A stretch of 64,000 nucleotides of DNA from Streptomyces changanensis (GCF_024600715.1 NZ_CP102332.1:6014001-6078000); one strand, 5' to 3'; counted from the first letter of the stretch, positions 34,376 through 43,421 are shown. Notes: generated from the sequence alone by a model not told the origin. A program made the numbers and translations.

Positions 34376-35770
34376 GTGAACCAGCGGCAGCCGCAGACCC
34401 ACACCACGGCCGCTGCCGAACTGCGGGCCGAAATCGAAAAAATCGTGGCTTACATCAGGCGCGAGTACGAGAACCACTCAGAGGACGAGCCCTACTATCC
34501 GATCCTGATGCAGGGCGGTCCGGCTGAAGCGCATCAGCATCTCGGTTACCTCCACGGGCGCGCAATGGCGCTACTGGACCACGATATTAAGGGCGCCATC
34601 AAGCAGCGCAGACTGCTGCTTGAGCGGGCGCGGCGGTTGGGGTACCGCGACGACTCTTCTAAGACATTTCCACCTGCGGACACGGCGGAGACCAGTAGTC
34701 GAAAGCGGCCGGCCCCCCGAGAGGTCCACTTCCCCCCGGTCGCCAATGGAATTGACTATCTTTACAGCGTGGTCGAGCACCTCACGGTGCAGCCGGAGCC
34801 CCAGCCGCGCAACCTCAAGTACGCCGTCCTTCACCTGTACGCTGCTACCGAGGTTCTCCTCAAGGCCCGGCTCGGCAAGGAGCACCGGACTCTGATCTGG
34901 GCGGAACCCCAGAAGGCGACGAGCAGTAGCCAGCAAGCCCGCAGCTGTGGCGCCGAAGAGGCCCTGGATCGCCTCCGCGACGTCCTCGACATCGAGGTGG
35001 ATGCCGAAAGTCGTCAGGCCATCGGGAAACTTGGAAAGACCCGAAATCAACTCCAGCACGACGGTCTGACCCAGGCGGCTCCCGCTATCGAAGCCCAGGC
35101 TGCCGAAGTTCTTGATTTCCTACTCGCCTTCATCCATCAGCACCTGGAGCGCGACGTTGATGCGGACCTCGGTCGGCAACTTGAGGTGATCAAGGAAAAG
35201 GTCGGAGAAATTAAGACCTACGTCAGGAAGCGCACTGAACGACTAAGTCGCACACTCCCTCCAGGCGCCACGGTGCAGTGCCCGGACTGTGATCGATGGA
35301 CCTTGGTGGTAGGCAGCGACGCCAGCGTCACTTGTCACTTCTGCGACTTCACTGAGGATGCCGAACGTGCGGCTCTCCGTTACGCGGAGACGATCCTCGG
35401 CCTCTCGAAGTACCTCTCCGTATCGCAGGGAGAAGAGGAGCCGGTACGCCCGTGTGCCGGTTGCCCGGACATTGCCATGGTGGCCGGTGCCGTAACGCTT
35501 GATGAGCACCGGGCTGCAGCGGTCACGTCCGTGCATAAGAGAGAAGCCAAAGAACCGGATGAGGGCGGAGGCAGTCTTTTCGCCCCAGCCCAGACGTATG
35601 ATGTGCAACCCATCCGCTACTTGTGCTTCAGCTGCGCGAGCGCTTTCAGCTCCGCTGAACTAGACACGTGTTCCTACTGCGGCTCACCTCTCCAGCGAGG
35701 ACGGACCCGATGTGTGCCAGGAGTGCGAGCCCGTAATCTTCCGCTCTTTCTGATCCGGCCCCGCCCATGA
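34376..35770 (+). CDS. HEPN-like protein with zinc-ribbon C-terminus, unknown function
   Basis: This 464-residue protein starts at GTG 34376. The helical N-terminal half ends in KTRNQLQHDG (about residues 221-230), an RX4H arrangement like the active site of HEPN ribonucleases, inside the conserved-looking segment where KYAVLHLYAATEVLLKARLG begins. The C-terminal half has three cysteine clusters: CPDC...CHFC (about 302-325), CAGC, and CFSC...CSYCG. HEPN plus zinc ribbons suggests an RNA-directed protein, possibly toxin- or defence-related. Its codon use is less GC-biased than its neighbours, which hints at recent transfer. The end overlaps the next open frame by 4 bases. Confidence 0.45.
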   Translation: MNQRQPQTHTTAAAELRAEIEKIVAYIRREYENHSEDEPYYPILMQGGPAEAHQHLGYLHGRAMALLDHDIKGAIKQRRLLLERARRLGYRDDSSKTFPPADTAETSSRKRPAPREVHFPPVANGIDYLYSVVEHLTVQPEPQPRNLKYAVLHLYAATEVLLKARLGKEHRTLIWAEPQKATSSSQQARSCGAEEALDRLRDVLDIEVDAESRQAIGKLGKTRNQLQHDGLTQAAPAIEAQAAEVLDFLLAFIHQHLERDVDADLGRQLEVIKEKVGEIKTYVRKRTERLSRTLPPGATVQCPDCDRWTLVVGSDASVTCHFCDFTEDAERAALRYAETILGLSKYLSVSQGEEEPVRPCAGCPDIAMVAGAVTLDEHRAAAVTSVHKREAKEPDEGGGSLFAPAQTYDVQPIRYLCFSCASAFSSAELDTCSYCGSPLQRGRTRCVPGVRARNLPLFLIRPRP

Positions 35771-35970
35771 GGTCGCTTGCGGCCGGCGTACGGCTTCAGC
35801 TAATCGTCACGCGACACAAGATCGCTCACGGCAGACAGGAAAAGTGCGGCAAGGACTGGAACAACCCGCAGAGGGATGTCAACGTACAACATCTCGATCA
35901 GCAGGCGCTTCCGCGAGGGGGCTCGCATGTTGATTACGACACCCCTGAGGAGGATGCTCTGTCCAAACCC

Positions 35971-36321
35971 ATGCTTCGATCGCTTCACATTACGTCGCCT
36001 CTCCTCTTTGCCGTCGGTGCGATGAATGCCGTCACAGCACACATTGAGGAGAACCGGGGAGCACTCGCCACCGCACTATGCCTGTGCGTGTGCGCTGCCG
36101 GCCTCTTCGCGGAGGATCGGCTCCAGCAGGACCTGCGTCGGGATTCTCGCGTCCTGGCCTACGTAGCCGCTCACCCTAAGGCCCGTCTCGCCCGTGCTGC
36201 GCGAGACCTCGGCCTTTCCCCGCGGAGGGTCGAGGCGAGCCTCGCGCGGCTTGTCGCCGCGGGTCTCCTGACGCACACCGGCGAGGAAGAGCCGGTTCGC
36301 ACGTACAGCATCTGCGCCTGA
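35971..36321 (+). CDS. Small membrane-associated winged-helix protein
   Basis: The 116-residue protein is read from ATG 35971, preceded by GAGGAGG at a long spacing; a longer in-frame version from 35767 overlaps the HEPN-like gene but lacks structure. Two hydrophobic stretches (SPLLFAVGAMNAV and ALATALCLCVCAAGLF) may be membrane helices. The C-terminal 60 residues form a winged helix-turn-helix (RVLAYVAAHPKARLARAARD, then SPRRVEASLARLVAAGLL). A DNA-binding domain attached to membrane helices is unusual. A strong hairpin follows the gene. Confidence 0.55.
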   Translation: MLRSLHITSPLLFAVGAMNAVTAHIEENRGALATALCLCVCAAGLFAEDRLQQDLRRDSRVLAYVAAHPKARLARAARDLGLSPRRVEASLARLVAAGLLTHTGEEEPVRTYSICA

Positions 36322-36355
36322 GGGACCTTCGCTGGCCGATATATAGCCGACGATC

Positions 36356-36374
36356 CCCGGTTTCCGAAACCGGG
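36356..36374 (+). terminator. Terminator hairpin after the winged-helix gene
   Basis: Perfect 8-base arms (36356-36363 and 36367-36374) with a 3-base loop lie 34 bases after the stop codon. It marks the end of the 34376-36321 transcript. Confidence 0.65.
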
Positions 36375-36524
36375 CATCGTGCGGACCATCAGTGGTGCGT
36401 ACCGGCTACTTGGCGGTGGTCCGGAACGCAGCCTTGGTGCCCGCCGAGCTTCAGCCCCTATCCCGGCAAAGGACACGTTCAGAGCCCAAGGGCGCACTGG
36501 GCCGATCTCCCAAGGAATCCCTCC

Positions 36525-37510
36525 ATGTCTCGATTCTTGTCGCCTCATGTGCCGGAGCCATCCTCGACACCGCGCTGGCCCGGGCCGATGCCGCGACCCA
36601 CGTGCGTTTGGAGACGGAGCTCGCCAAGCTCACCGCAGGAGAGGGGACAGGATCGGCCGGCGGTACGTCGCGCGTCACCATCCCCCGGCCCCGGGCCCCG
36701 GGCGTGGGAGTACGAGTCCTGGACGGACGACCTCGAACGCGCGGTCGTCGCACTGTCCCATCAGAACTTCGCCTTCGCGGACGACCTGCTTCGGCGGTGG
36801 TCGTCCACCTACCGGCCCTCGGACTTGGACGAACGCGGCACGTACCTCCTCGCCCGCTCCATCGCCCTGCAGGGTGATCTCAAGCGCGACCAGGGGGCGG
36901 TCGTCGGCCCACTCTCCGCCCAGCGGGGCTACACCACCGCCCGTTCTCTCTACACCGAGTTGGCCACCCCGCGTCGTGTGGCGCAGCTCGACCTCTCCCT
37001 GTCGGTCGCCACCGAGATGTCCGGTGCCCTGGAGACTGCGGCTCGACAGTACGAGGACCTCGCGATCGACGTTATCCCCACGAGACCGTGCCCGTGCGCG
37101 CCTGGGGGGTCGGAACCGCCCTCAGCAAGGACGGCAACAACGACTACGCGGTCCGGGTGATGGAGGAAGCCATCCGCGAGTTCGAGGGCCTGGCCGAGCA
37201 GGACGACTGGTCCGTCGCACAGCAGAAGCTCGCCCTCGCCCACCGTGGATCCGGCAACCTCGACGCGGCCCTTCGCCTCATCGACGTGGCCCGCAGCACA
37301 GGCATCACCGATGCGCCGATGCAGCGGGTACGACTGGACACCGCGTACGGGCACATCCTCCTGTCCGACCGCGCGACCCTGGATGATGGGTTACGCGTCC
37401 TCGACGACGCTGCCAAGCGGGCGGCTCAGTACGGCCTGACCCACCAACTCCGCAGCATCACGGACATCCGGAGGACGGCCGATGGGCCAGCCAGCCCTCC
37501 ACCACGTTGA
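36525..37510 (+). pseudogene. TPR-repeat regulator-like gene with at least two frameshifts
   Basis: Third-position GC shifts between frames along this stretch. One frame gives SILVASCAGAILDTALARAD, another WTDDLERAVVALSHQNFAFA through LETAARQYEDLAID, and a third frame resumes with YPHETVPVRAWGVGTALSKD to the stop at 37508-37510. Joined, these make a TPR-type protein like the C-terminal halves of Streptomyces XRE/TPR regulators. The breaks fall near 36700 (a CCGG-rich run) and near 37070. The N-terminal helix-turn-helix is not visible. The product as encoded would be truncated. Confidence 0.6.
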
Positions 37511-37526
37511 CCAGGGAGACGAGCGA

Positions 37527-38195
37527 GTGACCGACAACCAGCCGGCCATCAACGACGAGCAGATCCGCAACGCCAAGCTGGTCTGGGACTACCACCAAAT
37601 GGGTCACGAGCTGCGTCCCGTCGACGTTGCGATCGGTCTCGGAAGCCACGACCTCGGCGTCGCGGCCTTCTCCGCCGAGCTGTACCGGACCGGGCTGTTC
37701 CCCACCCTGGTGTTCACCGGCGGCAACAGCCCCACCACCGCGAAGGTCTTCCCCCGCGGCGAGGCGGTCCATTTCCGCGAGCACGCCCTCACGCTCGGCG
37801 TGCCGGACAGCGCGATCCTCGTCGAGCCGAACGCCGGCAACACGGGTCAGAACGTGGAATTGTCCCGACAGCTTCTCGCCTCCGCCGGCATCACCCCGAA
37901 GTCGGTGCTCCTCGTCTCCAAGCCCTACATGGAGCGCCGCTCCTTCGCCACCGCCCGCAAGCTGTGGCCCGAGGTCGAAGTGCTGTGCGCCTCCGAACCG
38001 ATGGAGTTCGACGACTACCTGAAGAGCATCGGCGACGAGACACTCGTCATCGACATGCTCGTCGGCGACCTCCAGCGCATCATCGAGTACCCGAAGCAGG
38101 GCTTCGCGATCGAGCAGGACGTCCCGGAGAATGTGCGTACCGCGTACGAAGACCTCATCCGCGCCGGCTTCACCAGCAGGCTCATCGGCAGGTGA
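37527..38195 (+). CDS. YdcF-family (DUF218) protein
   Basis: This is a 222-residue protein from GTG 37527; an ATG at 37482 with a good GGAGGA site would add 15 residues. The DUF218 fold is recognisable: VDVAIGLGSHDLGVA at the first strand, LVFTGGNSPTT, then ILVEPNAGNTGQN and SVLLVSKPYMERRS. No membrane anchor is present, unlike many YdcF/SanA proteins, so it is cytoplasmic. The biochemical role of the family is unclear. The next gene follows after 18 bases, so they probably belong to one transcript. Confidence 0.8.
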   Translation: MTDNQPAINDEQIRNAKLVWDYHQMGHELRPVDVAIGLGSHDLGVAAFSAELYRTGLFPTLVFTGGNSPTTAKVFPRGEAVHFREHALTLGVPDSAILVEPNAGNTGQNVELSRQLLASAGITPKSVLLVSKPYMERRSFATARKLWPEVEVLCASEPMEFDDYLKSIGDETLVIDMLVGDLQRIIEYPKQGFAIEQDVPENVRTAYEDLIRAGFTSRLIGR

Positions 38196-38213
38196 AGCAG
38201 CCCCGGGGGATTG

Positions 38214-38929
38214 GTGGCGATCCACCAGCCCAACCTCTTCCCCCGGCTGAGCACCCTCGCGAAGCTCTTCGCGGCGGACTGCTGGATCGTCCTCGACGAC
38301 GTCCAGTTCGCCCGCCGCGACTTCCAGCACCGCGCCCGGCTCGGCAGCATGTCCAACCCGGCCCGGCATCAGTGGCTCTCAATCCCGACCCACCTGCCCG
38401 ATGGCCGGTCGACCCTCGTGAGAGACGCGGTTGTGGTCGACCCGGACCGGTCTCGCCGCCGCGTTATGCACATGCTGACCCAGTACTACGCGAAGATCCC
38501 GACTGGCCGCTGATTCGTCGTGAGCTGGACTCTGTGCTCCGCAAGTTCCACGGCTCCGCGAGCACGGCCGAGGTCGCAGAGGAGTCCACGAGAGCGTTGC
38601 TCAGACTGCTGGGGTGGACGGGAAGCATCCTGCACAGCAGTCGCTTGCCGGCCCGGCCGGAGCGCTCGCAGCGGCTCGCCGACCTGGCTGTTGCCACCGG
38701 AGCACGCGGCTACCTGTGCGGTACTGGAGGGATGCGCTACTTGGCCACCGATTCGTTCGCAGACCATGGACTGGACGTCGTGCCCTTTGTCCCGCCGGTC
38801 ACGGATGTGTGGCAAGACGCTCGGGAAGTCAGCGCTGTACGAGCCCTAATGACGGCAGGCATTGCGAAGGTGACCGACGAACTGCAGGCCATCAGGAGCT
38901 GCCACCGATCGGGCAGGTGCTCGGCGTAG
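38214..38929 (+). pseudogene. WbqC-family protein with a frameshift
   Basis: The start (GTG 38214, or TTG 38211) gives VAIHQPNLFPRLSTLAKLF and IVLDDVQFARRDFQHRARLG, the hallmark of WbqC-like proteins found in glycan gene clusters. The frame ends prematurely at 38513 after MLTQYYAKIPTGR, but the neighbouring frame continues REDPDWPLIRRELDSVLRKF, then SRLPARPERSQRLADLAVAT and YLCGTGGMRYLATDSF to 38929. A small indel near 38490 therefore splits the gene. Length after joining (about 238 residues) is normal for the family. Confidence 0.65.
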
Positions 38930-39158
38930 AGCGCCGGCCCCTCGAGTGTCAGGGGAACCGAACACCTTCCTGGCCGGCTGACTTCACCGGGCCTGCCATG
39001 GGGCACCGCTCGCGGCGCCCCGCCGAGTGGGGTTTCTCCACGCCTCCTCGTCGGTGCGCGGATCCTGGAACCGGACCGGGCCGCATCATGCTTCAACCCC
39101 GGTATTGCGACCGCGAGGCTGCTCCTTCACCGGTAGAAGGATCAGGCAGCACCCTGTC

Positions 39159-41084
39159 CTAGGGTGCGGCGTACACCGTGGGCATAGTGATCTCCCTGAT
39201 CCTCCGAGGGTCCTTGGGCGGTGTCACGGCCTGCGTGCTGATCACCTGAGTGCCGGTTTCCTCGGCAGCCTCGGCCAGCTTCATCAGTACGCGCCGCACG
39301 ACATTCTGGTCGATTCCCTGCTGATAAGGATTGTCGAGGAGGAGGAGGCCGGCGAAGGCACATTCCCTGTCCAGGTCTCGCTCCAGGAAGAGGGTTGCAT
39401 AGCTGTACGCGAGGAAGAACAGGACCTTCGCTTCGGCTCCCAGAGCCTGATCCCAGGGCCTGGTGCCGACGTAGAAGGTGAGGTCGGAGTGCCTGATCGA
39501 CACATCGCTCCTCACCCAGACATCGCCTTGGAACTCGGACAGAAAGCTGTTCATCCGATCGGCGAATACCGAACACCTGTCCACAGCCGACCGGCCGGTT
39601 GTCTGCGAAGCCGGAAGCTGATTGCCCAGCTCGTCAACGGCGTGCTGTGCGAACACGAGGGCATGGCGGGCCTGGTCGCGCCGCGCGAGGATCGCCTGGA
39701 TGGCGGGGAAGGCGGTCAGTTTGTGCTCTAGCCTCGCGATCTGTGCGGAGAGCTCTTCCAAGGTTGCGACGAAGGGTGCGAGCTGGGCAGCCCGCTCCTC
39801 GTTGAGTCGCTGAGCGAGTTCGGTCTGCCGACTCTGAAGCTCGCCCTGGAGGGCGCGGGCGGATTCGAGGTCGTCGCCGGTGCGGGCGGTGACCTCATCG
39901 AGGTCTTCGAGCTCCGATCTCAGTGACCTGATCTCGATTTCCGCTCGACGTTTGCGCTTGTCGTCGTCGACGGTCTGAAAGCATACGTAGCAGGAGTCCT
40001 CAGCGTGATGGCGGTGCGGGTCGACCGCCTGCTCACAGGCCGGGCATTGCCGCACGGGCAGGGTGTCGAAGACTCCGATGGAGCTGATGAGGCGTTCCAT
40101 GCGGCCGATCTCGGCGGTCACCGTTCGAGCAGATCGGCGATGCTCTTCAAGTACCTCAGCCAGAGCTGCCACCTCCTCAGTGGCCTGCTTCAGCTGACGC
40201 GTCACGTCGCTGTAGGCGGACGTGAGTGTGGGGTCGTACCCCGCAGGGTTGCCCGTGGGTGCGCTTCTTCCTTCGGTGATGCTCTGGATCTCGGTGGTCA
40301 GTTGACGGCGCCGCCGGCGGACCGTTTCGAGCTCTGTCAGCACTTCCTGGCGTGCGGCGGCTACGTGAGCGGAACTGCGAGCCAGTGGTAGCTGCAGGCT
40401 CTCGGAAACGGCAGCCACGGCCTGCACGGTGCTCTCCTGTACTTCACGGTCCACAGCCTGCGCTTCGTCGAGGCGGCGCTTCGCCTGGGCGAGGTCGAAC
40501 TCCTTCTTCGCATCAGCGGTTCGCGTGCGGGCAAAGCCCAGGAGTTGGCTGACGACCGCGCGCCGAGTGAACTCCTGCTCCTTGTTGGCGAAGCTGATCC
40601 AGGACTCCTCGTTTCGATGGATGTGACGCAGGGTGTTACGGAAGGACAGCGGTGTGAGCTGGGTGGCCGTCGCGGGGTTGAGCCCGAGGGGGATATGCAG
40701 ATTTGGCCAGCCCAGCTCGCCCAGGATCCAGTCGGAGAAGTCACTAACCAGAACGTCTTCGTTGTTGATCGCGACCTTGTTCATCCGGCCGTGGGTGAGG
40801 GAACGGGACAGTGTGTACGAGCGACCGTCGATCCGGAGTTCTGTACTGACTTCGACGTATTCGTCGGCGACGGCCGCCCCCAGGGCGCCGACGGGGTTAT
40901 CTCTGTCACCAAGGCAGTAGTCGATGACACGTAGGGTGGTTGACTTCGAGCTGTTGCGTACTCCATAGAGGATGTTGAGCATCCCGGACTCGAAGTTGTA
41001 CTCGTCGAACTCCCCGCTCTGATGGACCAGTCTGACCTTGGAGATTCGGATGCCGCGATCTGTTGAACGCGTGAGCTGGCTCAT
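39159..41084 (-). CDS. SMC-like ATPase of an ABC-three-component system (DUF3732-type)
   Basis: This is a 641-residue protein. The Walker A loop is LYGVRNSSKSTTLRVIDY (residues about 40-57), unusual in having SSKST in place of GSGKST but typical of this family. Long coiled-coil arms flank a zinc-hook-like CPACEQAV...CYVC near residues 345-365. Walker B is FAGLLLLDNPYQQG near 585, followed by VISTQAVTP. This is the SMC/Rad50-like ATPase that forms ABC-3C defence systems with a middle component and an effector. It overlaps the middle component by 4 bases and is last in the operon. Confidence 0.8.
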   Translation of the reverse strand: MSQLTRSTDRGIRISKVRLVHQSGEFDEYNFESGMLNILYGVRNSSKSTTLRVIDYCLGDRDNPVGALGAAVADEYVEVSTELRIDGRSYTLSRSLTHGRMNKVAINNEDVLVSDFSDWILGELGWPNLHIPLGLNPATATQLTPLSFRNTLRHIHRNEESWISFANKEQEFTRRAVVSQLLGFARTRTADAKKEFDLAQAKRRLDEAQAVDREVQESTVQAVAAVSESLQLPLARSSAHVAAARQEVLTELETVRRRRRQLTTEIQSITEGRSAPTGNPAGYDPTLTSAYSDVTRQLKQATEEVAALAEVLEEHRRSARTVTAEIGRMERLISSIGVFDTLPVRQCPACEQAVDPHRHHAEDSCYVCFQTVDDDKRKRRAEIEIRSLRSELEDLDEVTARTGDDLESARALQGELQSRQTELAQRLNEERAAQLAPFVATLEELSAQIARLEHKLTAFPAIQAILARRDQARHALVFAQHAVDELGNQLPASQTTGRSAVDRCSVFADRMNSFLSEFQGDVWVRSDVSIRHSDLTFYVGTRPWDQALGAEAKVLFFLAYSYATLFLERDLDRECAFAGLLLLDNPYQQGIDQNVVRRVLMKLAEAAEETGTQVISTQAVTPPKDPRRIREITMPTVYAAP

Positions 41085-41662
41085 GGACGGATCTCCTGGT
41101 GGAAAGACGCGTTCGTGATCTCGTCGGGAAACAGGTCGTAGATCAGGTTCTTGAGGTCTGTGCCCGACATCGCCGCCAGATTCCCTCGCATGGCCTCACA
41201 ACGGCGGACCAGGGGTTCGAACTGCTCCATGCCGGCGAGCCGGGCTGCGGTGGCCTTGCCGGCTGATGTCAGCTTCACGCGCTCTGGCGTGTGGCTGACG
41301 GTTACGGTGACGAGTTTTCGAGCGGTCAGAAAGGACAAGAACTGGCGGTATCGGTGGTCCCAGGGGCCGTACCGGTAGCGGATCATGGGGGCTTCGATCT
41401 CGGCCGCGTCGGAGGCGACGAATGCGCTCGGCTGCCCTGCCGTTTGAGGAAGCGCCGCATGGGCCCGCTCAAGGAAGCCCGGATAGCGCAGGAAGAAGTC
41501 GAGCTTCGCGAACTTCGTACGCCCCTCGATGTAAGGGCCAGGATTGTCACCGCACAGGTGGATGAGCAGCAGGAGACGCGATGCGTGGAAGTCGACGGAG
41601 TCATCGGGATCCCATGCCCTGTGGACAGGTGGAATGACCTGGACGCCGATCTTATGAGGCAT
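41081..41662 (-). CDS. ABC-three-component system middle component
   Basis: This is a 193-residue protein. The pattern HASRLLLLIHLCGDN followed by IEGRTKFAKLDFFLRYPGFL is recognisable from middle-component proteins of ABC-3C systems, and the C-terminal half (VTVTVSHTPERVKLTSAGKA) looks like a winged helix. It is thought to link the SMC-like ATPase and the effector. It overlaps the DUF4297-like gene by 11 bases upstream and the ATPase by 4 downstream, so all three are translationally coupled. Assignment rests on motif memory and context, without a search. Confidence 0.7.
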   Translation of the reverse strand: MPHKIGVQVIPPVHRAWDPDDSVDFHASRLLLLIHLCGDNPGPYIEGRTKFAKLDFFLRYPGFLERAHAALPQTAGQPSAFVASDAAEIEAPMIRYRYGPWDHRYRQFLSFLTARKLVTVTVSHTPERVKLTSAGKATAARLAGMEQFEPLVRRCEAMRGNLAAMSGTDLKNLIYDLFPDEITNASFHQEIRP

Positions 41663-42755
41663 CTTCGTACCTGTTCTGGCAGCGAGCGGTGATGTCGCTC
41701 AGCACAGCGAGGGCCTCGTTGATCGGCACTTCACCAGCGACGACCTCCGGCAGTTCGCACACGGCATCGATGGTGGCTAGGTAGGCAGGTGGACCGGCGT
41801 CGATTCGACCGGCCCGCCTCCTCGCTGCCGTGAGCTGACAAATCGCGAAGATCTTGTCGGACAGCACGTCGTAGCCTTGCCGCTTGCTACCCAGGCTGGC
41901 GCGCCGGGTCCGGCGGAACGCGAGCATGGCCTCGTGCTGGCGCTCCGCCTCGGCCTCTGGCACCCCAGCCGGCCGCAGCTTCTCCTGGAGGGTCATCAGC
42001 CGCTCCAAGCCGCCGTCGCGACGCTGGCCAGTGACCCGCAGGATTGCTTCTTCGAAGGCGGCCCGGAAATCCTCCACGGTGTGCCGCCTCGGGCGGAGCT
42101 CCGCGGCGCTACGCCCGATGTGCACGGAGACGAGCCACTTCAGCACCTCATCCACCTCGGTCACGATGGGGTCTTCCCCCAGGTACGTCCTCACGAGAGG
42201 AGCCAGGCGTCTCCGGGCCTCGTCCTCGACTTGCTCACTCGTGCGTGCTGTGACGAGTACGTCCAGACGGTCAACGCACCAACCCACGTCACGGCCGTCG
42301 GGGAGAATCAGGCCATCGAGCTTTTCGATGACCGCGTCCCTAGTCTTCTCGCTGACGGGCTCCCGCGTACCACCCCGCTCGCAGGCGAATTCGTAGAGGT
42401 CCTGAGCCGGTGTCTCGTTCACGATCAGGGTGAAGCGCGTTCCCTCGGGGAGTGACTTTCCGAGGAACAGCTTTCCGAGGTAGCTCGTCTCGGGCGTTCT
42501 GTTCTCGAGCTTCTTCGTAGGGTCGGGCCGACAGACATCCGCGACGCTGTGGCGCTTGCCTGCGCCTTCGATCGTCTTCACCTGCCGGTAGACCGGCTCG
42601 GTCCCACGGTGACAGAGGATGTCCTCCAGATCCTCCCAGGACACCGCCGTCCAGTGACCGTCCAACATGTCCAGGCAGTCCAGCAGCGTCACCGCGTCCT
42701 GGTACAGAAAACCGCGCCGGCTGCGCCGACCGCCGTCAGCAGGGGCCAGAGTCAC
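41652..42755 (-). CDS. DUF4297-like nuclease effector of an ABC-three-component system
   Basis: This is a 367-residue protein from GTG 42755 behind AGGAGG. The N-terminal domain has RRGFLYQDAVTLLDCLDML, then WEDLEDILCHRG and EPVYRQVKTIEG. The acidic residues (Glu41, Asp42, Glu44, Asp45) and Gln58-x-Lys60 make a PD-(D/E)xK nuclease core as in DUF4297/Cap4 effectors. The C-terminal 130 residues are helical and probably bind the middle component. It is the first gene of the operon. Predicted action is DNA cleavage upon phage or plasmid sensing. Confidence 0.75.
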   Translation of the reverse strand: MTLAPADGGRRSRRGFLYQDAVTLLDCLDMLDGHWTAVSWEDLEDILCHRGTEPVYRQVKTIEGAGKRHSVADVCRPDPTKKLENRTPETSYLGKLFLGKSLPEGTRFTLIVNETPAQDLYEFACERGGTREPVSEKTRDAVIEKLDGLILPDGRDVGWCVDRLDVLVTARTSEQVEDEARRRLAPLVRTYLGEDPIVTEVDEVLKWLVSVHIGRSAAELRPRRHTVEDFRAAFEEAILRVTGQRRDGGLERLMTLQEKLRPAGVPEAEAERQHEAMLAFRRTRRASLGSKRQGYDVLSDKIFAICQLTAARRRAGRIDAGPPAYLATIDAVCELPEVVAGEVPINEALAVLSDITARCQNRYEDAS

Positions 42756-43276
42756 CGGCGCTCCAGTCCTCCTGCTGCCGCACGATGTCGGTCACAGGAA
42801 TGGCGCGGTTCGCTATTCGCATGGTCCCCCCATGACGTTCCGGAGACCGCAGTAGATCACTCACCGGCTTGGAACCGCAACGGTCTGTCGCAGGACCGAA
42901 GTAGACCTGCCCCGGCAAGCATCGGCCGGTGCCGCTCACGAAGGGCCACGGCTCCACTGCGTCGAACTCGGGGTCAGTTCGAGCCGCGCTCTACGGGCAC
43001 TGCATGGGGACCAGAACTGGGGACCAGTGCAGGCTGCACGCACTTCCGTGAGTCCGCCATTCACACCGGCGAGTCGATCGGCGGCAACGTCGGTGGTGGC
43101 GCTGCGAGGGCTCTCTGGCGGAAGAGGGTTGGGTGCGCCTCGCTGAAGGCGCGTGCGTCTTGGGGACCAGTTGGGGACCACACAGTGTCCGCGACCTCGA
43201 ACGGCGCAGGCGTAGATGCACGCTCTGCGCCCGGATTAAGTCCGCTATATCCAGAAAATACCCCCGACCCGCACAT
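42756..43276. other. Gene-free junction region next to the tRNA fragment
   Basis: This is about 520 bases upstream of the ABC-3C operon and before the tRNA-Pro remnant. No supported gene lies on either strand. It contains the ribosome site of the nuclease gene and two spaced pairs of GGGGACCA. It is the likely right end of an integrated element. Confidence 0.5.
43006..43180 (+). repeat. Two spaced pairs of GGGGACCA direct repeats
   Basis: The octamer GGGGACCA occurs at 43006-43013, 43019-43026, 43162-43169 and 43173-43180, all in the same orientation, as two pairs (13 and 11 bases start to start) some 150 bases apart. Such paired direct repeats close to an attachment site resemble arm-type integrase or excisionase sites. 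Function is inferred. Confidence 0.5.
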
Positions 43277-43318
43277 CTGGGGGTCAAGGGGTCGCAGGTT
43301 CAAATCCTGTCGTCCCGA
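43277..43318 (+). other. 3' fragment of a tRNA-Pro(GGG) gene, putative attR
   Basis: From the anticodon loop (CTGGGGGTCAAG) through the variable region, T arm (GCAGG-TTCAAAT-CCTGT) and acceptor strand CGTCCCG plus A, this matches the 3' half of tRNA-Pro(GGG). The 5' half (D arm and 5' acceptor strand) is absent upstream. CCA is not fully encoded, as usual in Streptomyces. A 3' tRNA remnant is the scar left by tRNA-targeting integrases; tRNA-Pro is the known target of pSAM2-type elements. The terminator just downstream suggests this is the chromosomal side, so the element lies to the left. Confidence 0.8.
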
Positions 43319-43342
43319 CAGCGATGTCGGATATTCCGAGGA

Positions 43343-43368
43343 TCAGGGCCATCATGCGATGGCCCTGA
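43343..43368 (+). terminator. Hairpin downstream of the tRNA fragment
   Basis: Perfect 11-base arms at 43343-43353 and 43358-43368 with a 4-base loop lie 24 bases after the tRNA fragment. This is probably the original tRNA-Pro terminator. Confidence 0.75.
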
Positions 43369-43421
43369 CGCATGTCCGGGCCGAGGCCGCGGCCGCATTC
43401 CCCTGGCGTCAGAATGGGGCC

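Noticed and set aside
43241..43320. A complete tRNA gene
   Set aside because: Only the anticodon loop, T arm and 3' acceptor strand are present. The upstream bases cannot form the D arm or the 5' acceptor strand.
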